Assembly: GCA_004346645.1 (NCBI GenBank)
Contig: SMDA01000002.1
Location: 310,001-374,000 of the forward strand
From: Gulbenkiania mobilis
GTDB taxonomy: Bacteria > Pseudomonadota > Gammaproteobacteria > Burkholderiales > Chromobacteriaceae
Reading direction: 5' to 3'
Length of the DNA stretch: 64,000 bases
The notes under the pieces were generated by a model. It was not told the origin of the DNA and did no database searches. It saw nothing but the letters and a program-made list of their open reading frames with translations. Position 1 is the first letter of the stretch. Each line of letters opens with the position of its first letter. Shown one piece after another: positions 61,189 to 64,000 of the stretch. The translations under genes were made by a program, and so were the position numbers.

Positions 61189-61216
61189 CGTACGTACGGG
61201 GCGCAGCCTGCCCGGA

Positions 61217-61567
61217 TCAGGGTGCCGGGTACTTCTCGGCGTTGCGCAAGAGCTTGGCCGCCACCGCCCGGTCCAGATCGATGCCAAGCACGCTGGCAAG
61301 CCGCACCAGATACATCAGCACGTCGGCGATCTCTTCCTCGCACGCCTGGCGCCGCGCCGGGTCTTTGGCCAACCCTGCCGCCTGATCATCGGTCAGCCAT
61401 TGGAACACCTCGGCCAGTTCCCCCACCTCGCCCGTCAGCGCCAGCACCAGATTGCGCGGTGTGTGAAAGCGCGGCCAGTCGCGTGCCCGGGCGAAATCGT
61501 CCAGAGCGGACTCCAGCGCCCGCACGTCTACCAGACGGGTAGGCGTTTCACGTGAAACCTCATTCAT
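61217..61567 (-). CDS. MazG-like nucleotide pyrophosphohydrolase
   Basis: 116 residues of the small dimeric MazG/RS21-C6 group: FARARDWPRFHTPRNLVLALTGEVGELAEVFQW has the ExxE metal-binding motif (EVGELAE), and EEEIADVLMYLVRLASVLGIDLDRAVAAKLLRNAEKYP the second acidic motif (EEEIADV). These enzymes hydrolyse dCTP analogues and other non-canonical nucleotides (the human counterpart is DCTPP1). It starts 3 bases downstream of the CpdB-like gene, so the two form an operon joined by nucleotide metabolism. Confidence 0.92.
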   Translation of the reverse strand: MNEVSRETPTRLVDVRALESALDDFARARDWPRFHTPRNLVLALTGEVGELAEVFQWLTDDQAAGLAKDPARRQACEEEIADVLMYLVRLASVLGIDLDRAVAAKLLRNAEKYPAP

Positions 61568-61570
61568 GGC

Positions 61571-63478
61571 CTACTGCGCCAGCTCCAGAGTCACCGAACC
61601 GTCTCCATTTTCCTTGACCAGCCGGTATTCCGGATGCCGCGACAGGTGCGCCAGCGCCCCCGCTCCGGTGGCAAAGCGCAGGCTGATGCCCGGCACCGGC
61701 AGGATGCGCCAGTTGTTGTCGCGGCTGGGATTCACCCTTTTCTCGCTCGCCAGATAGCGCGCTAGTGCCTCGCGATTCTCGTCCGGGGCGTCCACCACGA
61801 TCTCCTTGCCGCTCAGTCCGGGGAAATTGCCCCCGCCGGCGGCGCGGTAATTGTTGGTTACCACGAGGAAGCTGGCATTCTCGTCGATCGGCTGGCCGTT
61901 GTAGGTGAGGTTGACAATACGGTGGCTGTCGGGCGCGACCAGCTTGCCGTTAAGGTCGTAACGGGCCGGCTGGGTTACGTCCACCTGATAGTTCACGCCG
62001 TCGATGGTGTCAAAGTTGTAGGAGCGGAAGTCCGGATTGATCAGTGCCTGGGCCGCCGGCCCCTTGGGGTCGATGCGGTTGAACTGGCCGGCCGACATTT
62101 CCAGCCATTCACGCACCGTGCGTCCGCTCACCTTCACCACCTTCAGCGTATTCGGGTAGATGTAGAGGTCGGCCAAGTGTTTGATGGCCAGCGGACCGGG
62201 GGCGATGTCGGTGTAGTAACTCCAGCCTTGTCGCCCGCCCGCCTTGAACGGGGCCGCAGCCGACAGCAGCGGCAGGGTCTCGTACTCGGTACCGCGCACA
62301 GCGTTGCGGGCATACCAGAGCTGGGCCTGCGACACGATCTGCACCGAAGGGTCATCGGCCACTTGGGCAAAGTAGCTGTAGACCGGCGCGGCGGTTTCCG
62401 CCACCTGGGCCCGCACATAGGCGAGCGTGTCCTCATGGGTATGGCCCACCAGCGCCATCACCATCGGGTCGGTCGGAACGATGGCCTTCTTGGCCTTGCG
62501 GTCGTAGATCGGGCGCAGGCTGGCCTGACGGTCGGTGACCGCCCACTTGCCGTTCACCCGGTCCAGCGTCAGATCCACCAGACCCAGGTGGTCGCCCCAA
62601 CGCCCCGGCATCACCGCCGGTACCCGGTTGATGGTGCCCCGGCCGACATCCACCTTGGGATAATCGGCAAACGCGGCCGACGGGAACTCGGCATGCGCGT
62701 GCCCGAACAACAGGGCGTCGATGCCAGGCACTTCGGCCAACCCTGCCACGGAGTTTTCGGCGAAGCGCGGCGTTTCACCTTTTTCGAAGCCCGAATGCGC
62801 CACAGCCACCACCAGATCGGCGCCTTTGCGACGCATTTCCGGTACGTAACGCCGGGCGGTCTCCACAATATCCAACGTGCGCACCCGTCCCTCGAGATTG
62901 GCCTTGTCCCACTGCATGATCTGCGGCGGCACAAAACCGATCACGCCGATGGTCAGCCGCTGCGGCTTACCGTCCTCATCCTTGAGGGTGCGCTTGAGCA
63001 GTACATACGGCGGGCGCAGTGGCTTGCCGGTGTTGGCTTGCACCACGTTGGCCGAAACCACGGGGAACGCAGCGCCCTTGAGCGAGCGCATCAGGAAAGG
63101 CAGACCGAAGTTGAACTCGTGATTGCCCAGATTGCCGGCGTCGTACGCCAGCGCATTCATCACCCGGTACGCCGGATGGGTCTCGCCGGCCTTCAGCGGC
63201 TTGATGCGCGCCACCAGATCACCCATCGGGCTGCCCTGCAGCAGGTCGCCGTTGTCGATCAGCACACTGTTGGGGGACTCGGCCCGGGCCGCCTTGATCA
63301 GACTGATGGTCTTGGCCAGGCCGAACTCGTCGGTGGTCTTGTCCTGGTAGTAGTCATAGTTCACCAGGTTCATATGGATGTCGGACGTTTCGAGCAACCG
63401 CAGCTTGACGGGCGCGGCAAGGACGTTGGCCGAAACGAGCGCCGCGACGAGCGTCAGCGGCAACAGCGGTGTCTGCAT
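61571..63478 (-). CDS. cpdB: periplasmic 2',3'-cyclic-nucleotide 2'-phosphodiesterase/3'-nucleotidase
   Basis: 635 residues from ATG 63478. Signal peptide MQTPLLPLTLVAALVSANVLA, a calcineurin-like metallophosphatase domain (LLETSDIHMNLVNYDYY, NGDLLQGSPMGD, GNHEFNFG, AHSGFE, GHAH) and a 5'-nucleotidase C-terminal domain (TNNYRAAGGGNFPG). This is the CpdB type, which releases nucleosides and phosphate from extracellular 2',3'-cyclic nucleotides and 3'-nucleotides. DUS-like elements lie at 62732, 63048 and 63426. Confidence 0.93.
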   Translation of the reverse strand: MQTPLLPLTLVAALVSANVLAAPVKLRLLETSDIHMNLVNYDYYQDKTTDEFGLAKTISLIKAARAESPNSVLIDNGDLLQGSPMGDLVARIKPLKAGETHPAYRVMNALAYDAGNLGNHEFNFGLPFLMRSLKGAAFPVVSANVVQANTGKPLRPPYVLLKRTLKDEDGKPQRLTIGVIGFVPPQIMQWDKANLEGRVRTLDIVETARRYVPEMRRKGADLVVAVAHSGFEKGETPRFAENSVAGLAEVPGIDALLFGHAHAEFPSAAFADYPKVDVGRGTINRVPAVMPGRWGDHLGLVDLTLDRVNGKWAVTDRQASLRPIYDRKAKKAIVPTDPMVMALVGHTHEDTLAYVRAQVAETAAPVYSYFAQVADDPSVQIVSQAQLWYARNAVRGTEYETLPLLSAAAPFKAGGRQGWSYYTDIAPGPLAIKHLADLYIYPNTLKVVKVSGRTVREWLEMSAGQFNRIDPKGPAAQALINPDFRSYNFDTIDGVNYQVDVTQPARYDLNGKLVAPDSHRIVNLTYNGQPIDENASFLVVTNNYRAAGGGNFPGLSGKEIVVDAPDENREALARYLASEKRVNPSRDNNWRILPVPGISLRFATGAGALAHLSRHPEYRLVKENGDGSVTLELAQ

Positions 63479-63615
63479 GGAAGTGGCCTCGTGAGGGAGG
63501 GGCAATGCTGGCCCCGGCGGAAGGCGAGTGTGCCTCAGCGGGGTCGGGCGCGGCAACGCATCGGGGCCGACCAAGGCGCCTGCCCGAACGGACAGGACGC
63601 CTCCGCACAACAGCA

Positions 63616-64000
63616 CTACCCCTTCAGTAGGCCTTCAGCGCGCAGGGCCGCCTGCACGTAGGGCAGGGCACCCACTCGCGCCATGTATGCCCCCAGCACC
63701 GGGAAGCCCTCGAGCGGCATCTTCAGGTAGTTGCACCAGTTCAGGCAGGTGAAGAGATAGCCGTCGGCCACAGTGAAACGTTCGCCCATCAGGTAGGGCG
63801 CCTCCGCCAGCTGCTTTTCCAGGTAAGCGAAGCGCCCTTCCAGCCGTTCGCGGGCTGCGGTTTTTTGTGCTTCAGGCGTGCCCGGGTAGAAAAGCGGAGA
63901 AAACCCCTTGTGGATTTCAGTGGCAATGAAGTTCAGCCACTCCTGCAGGCGGTAGCGTGCCAGCGTGCCGGCCGGTGGGGCCAGTTCGCGCTCAGGGGCC
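63616..64000 (-). CDS. glutathione S-transferase (partial)
   Basis: The gene runs off the right edge; only the C-terminal 127 codons are seen, ending TAG at 63618-63616. The helical C-terminal GST domain is recognisable: ARYRLQEWLNFIATEIHKGFSPLF, FAYLEKQLAEAPYLMGERFTVADGYLF and NYLKMPLEGFPVLGAYMARV. It fits bacterial GstA-type enzymes (beta class). The N-terminal thioredoxin-like domain is outside the window. Confidence 0.88.
   Translation of the reverse strand, partial: APERELAPPAGTLARYRLQEWLNFIATEIHKGFSPLFYPGTPEAQKTAARERLEGRFAYLEKQLAEAPYLMGERFTVADGYLFTCLNWCNYLKMPLEGFPVLGAYMARVGALPYVQAALRAEGLLKG

Noticed and set aside
61365-61373. Additional DUS-like copy TTTGGCCAA in the mazG-like gene
   Set aside because: One base differs from the 9-mer. 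It may be a mutated copy, so it is not counted.

Overview
This is a GC-rich chromosomal segment from a betaproteobacterium, most likely a non-Neisseriaceae member of the Neisseriales (for example a Chromobacteriaceae-type organism). I infer this from the gene content: a hemC-hemD-hemX-hemY operon, pyrBI, cobalamin-dependent metH, a KdpFABCDE system and many small secreted proteins. A repeated DNA word that resembles the Neisseriaceae DNA uptake sequence points the same way. I see no rRNA, tRNA, CRISPR array, transposase or prophage.

Layout. 1-2.4 kb: tail of a probable indolepyruvate oxidoreductase, a small unknown gene, then pyrB-pyrI behind an attenuator that carries a previously unmarked PyrL-like leader peptide. 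2.4-7.3 kb: a DUF2252 protein, a small GIY-YIG protein with a lipoprotein, and a chemoreceptor behind a sigma-28-type promoter. 7.4-8.3 kb: a low-GC patch with an orphan GIY-YIG protein. 8.5-12.2 kb: an EnvZ/OmpR-like pair divergent from three secreted proteins, one made of three exact 40-residue four-cysteine repeats. 12.2-31.4 kb: housekeeping and accessory genes (quinone oxidoreductase, YqiA esterase, periplasmic binding proteins, metH, XRE-cupin regulator with EamA exporter, gamma-glutamyltransferase, MFS exporter, PagL, PaiB, YaeQ, a secreted deacylase-like protein, RhlE helicase, DUF429). 31.5-42.3 kb: a MASE1-PAS-GGDEF protein, rsuA, a rhodanese, an AcoR-like sigma-54 activator divergent from an aldehyde dehydrogenase with a clear -24/-12 promoter, a broken FIST-MCP receptor gene and a PhoD phosphatase. 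42.4-50.5 kb: the complete kdp operon including kdpF and an extra 32-residue membrane peptide ahead of it. 50.7-64 kb: hem operon, AEC transporter, ppc, a dipeptide-type binding protein, a MazG-like pyrophosphohydrolase with a CpdB-like phosphodiesterase, and a partial glutathione S-transferase.

The main finding is the 9-mer TTGGCCGAA (extended consensus VGGTTGGCCGAAR). By eye it occurs at least 42 times on both strands, roughly one copy per 1.5 kb, where well under one copy is expected. It falls in several reading frames and between genes, and forms a perfect inverted pair acting as a putative terminator at 27971-28003. The form AGGTTGGCCGAA matches the Neisseria 12-mer AGGCCGTCTGAA at 8 of 12 positions. 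Together these traits make it a strong candidate for an undescribed DNA uptake sequence dialect.
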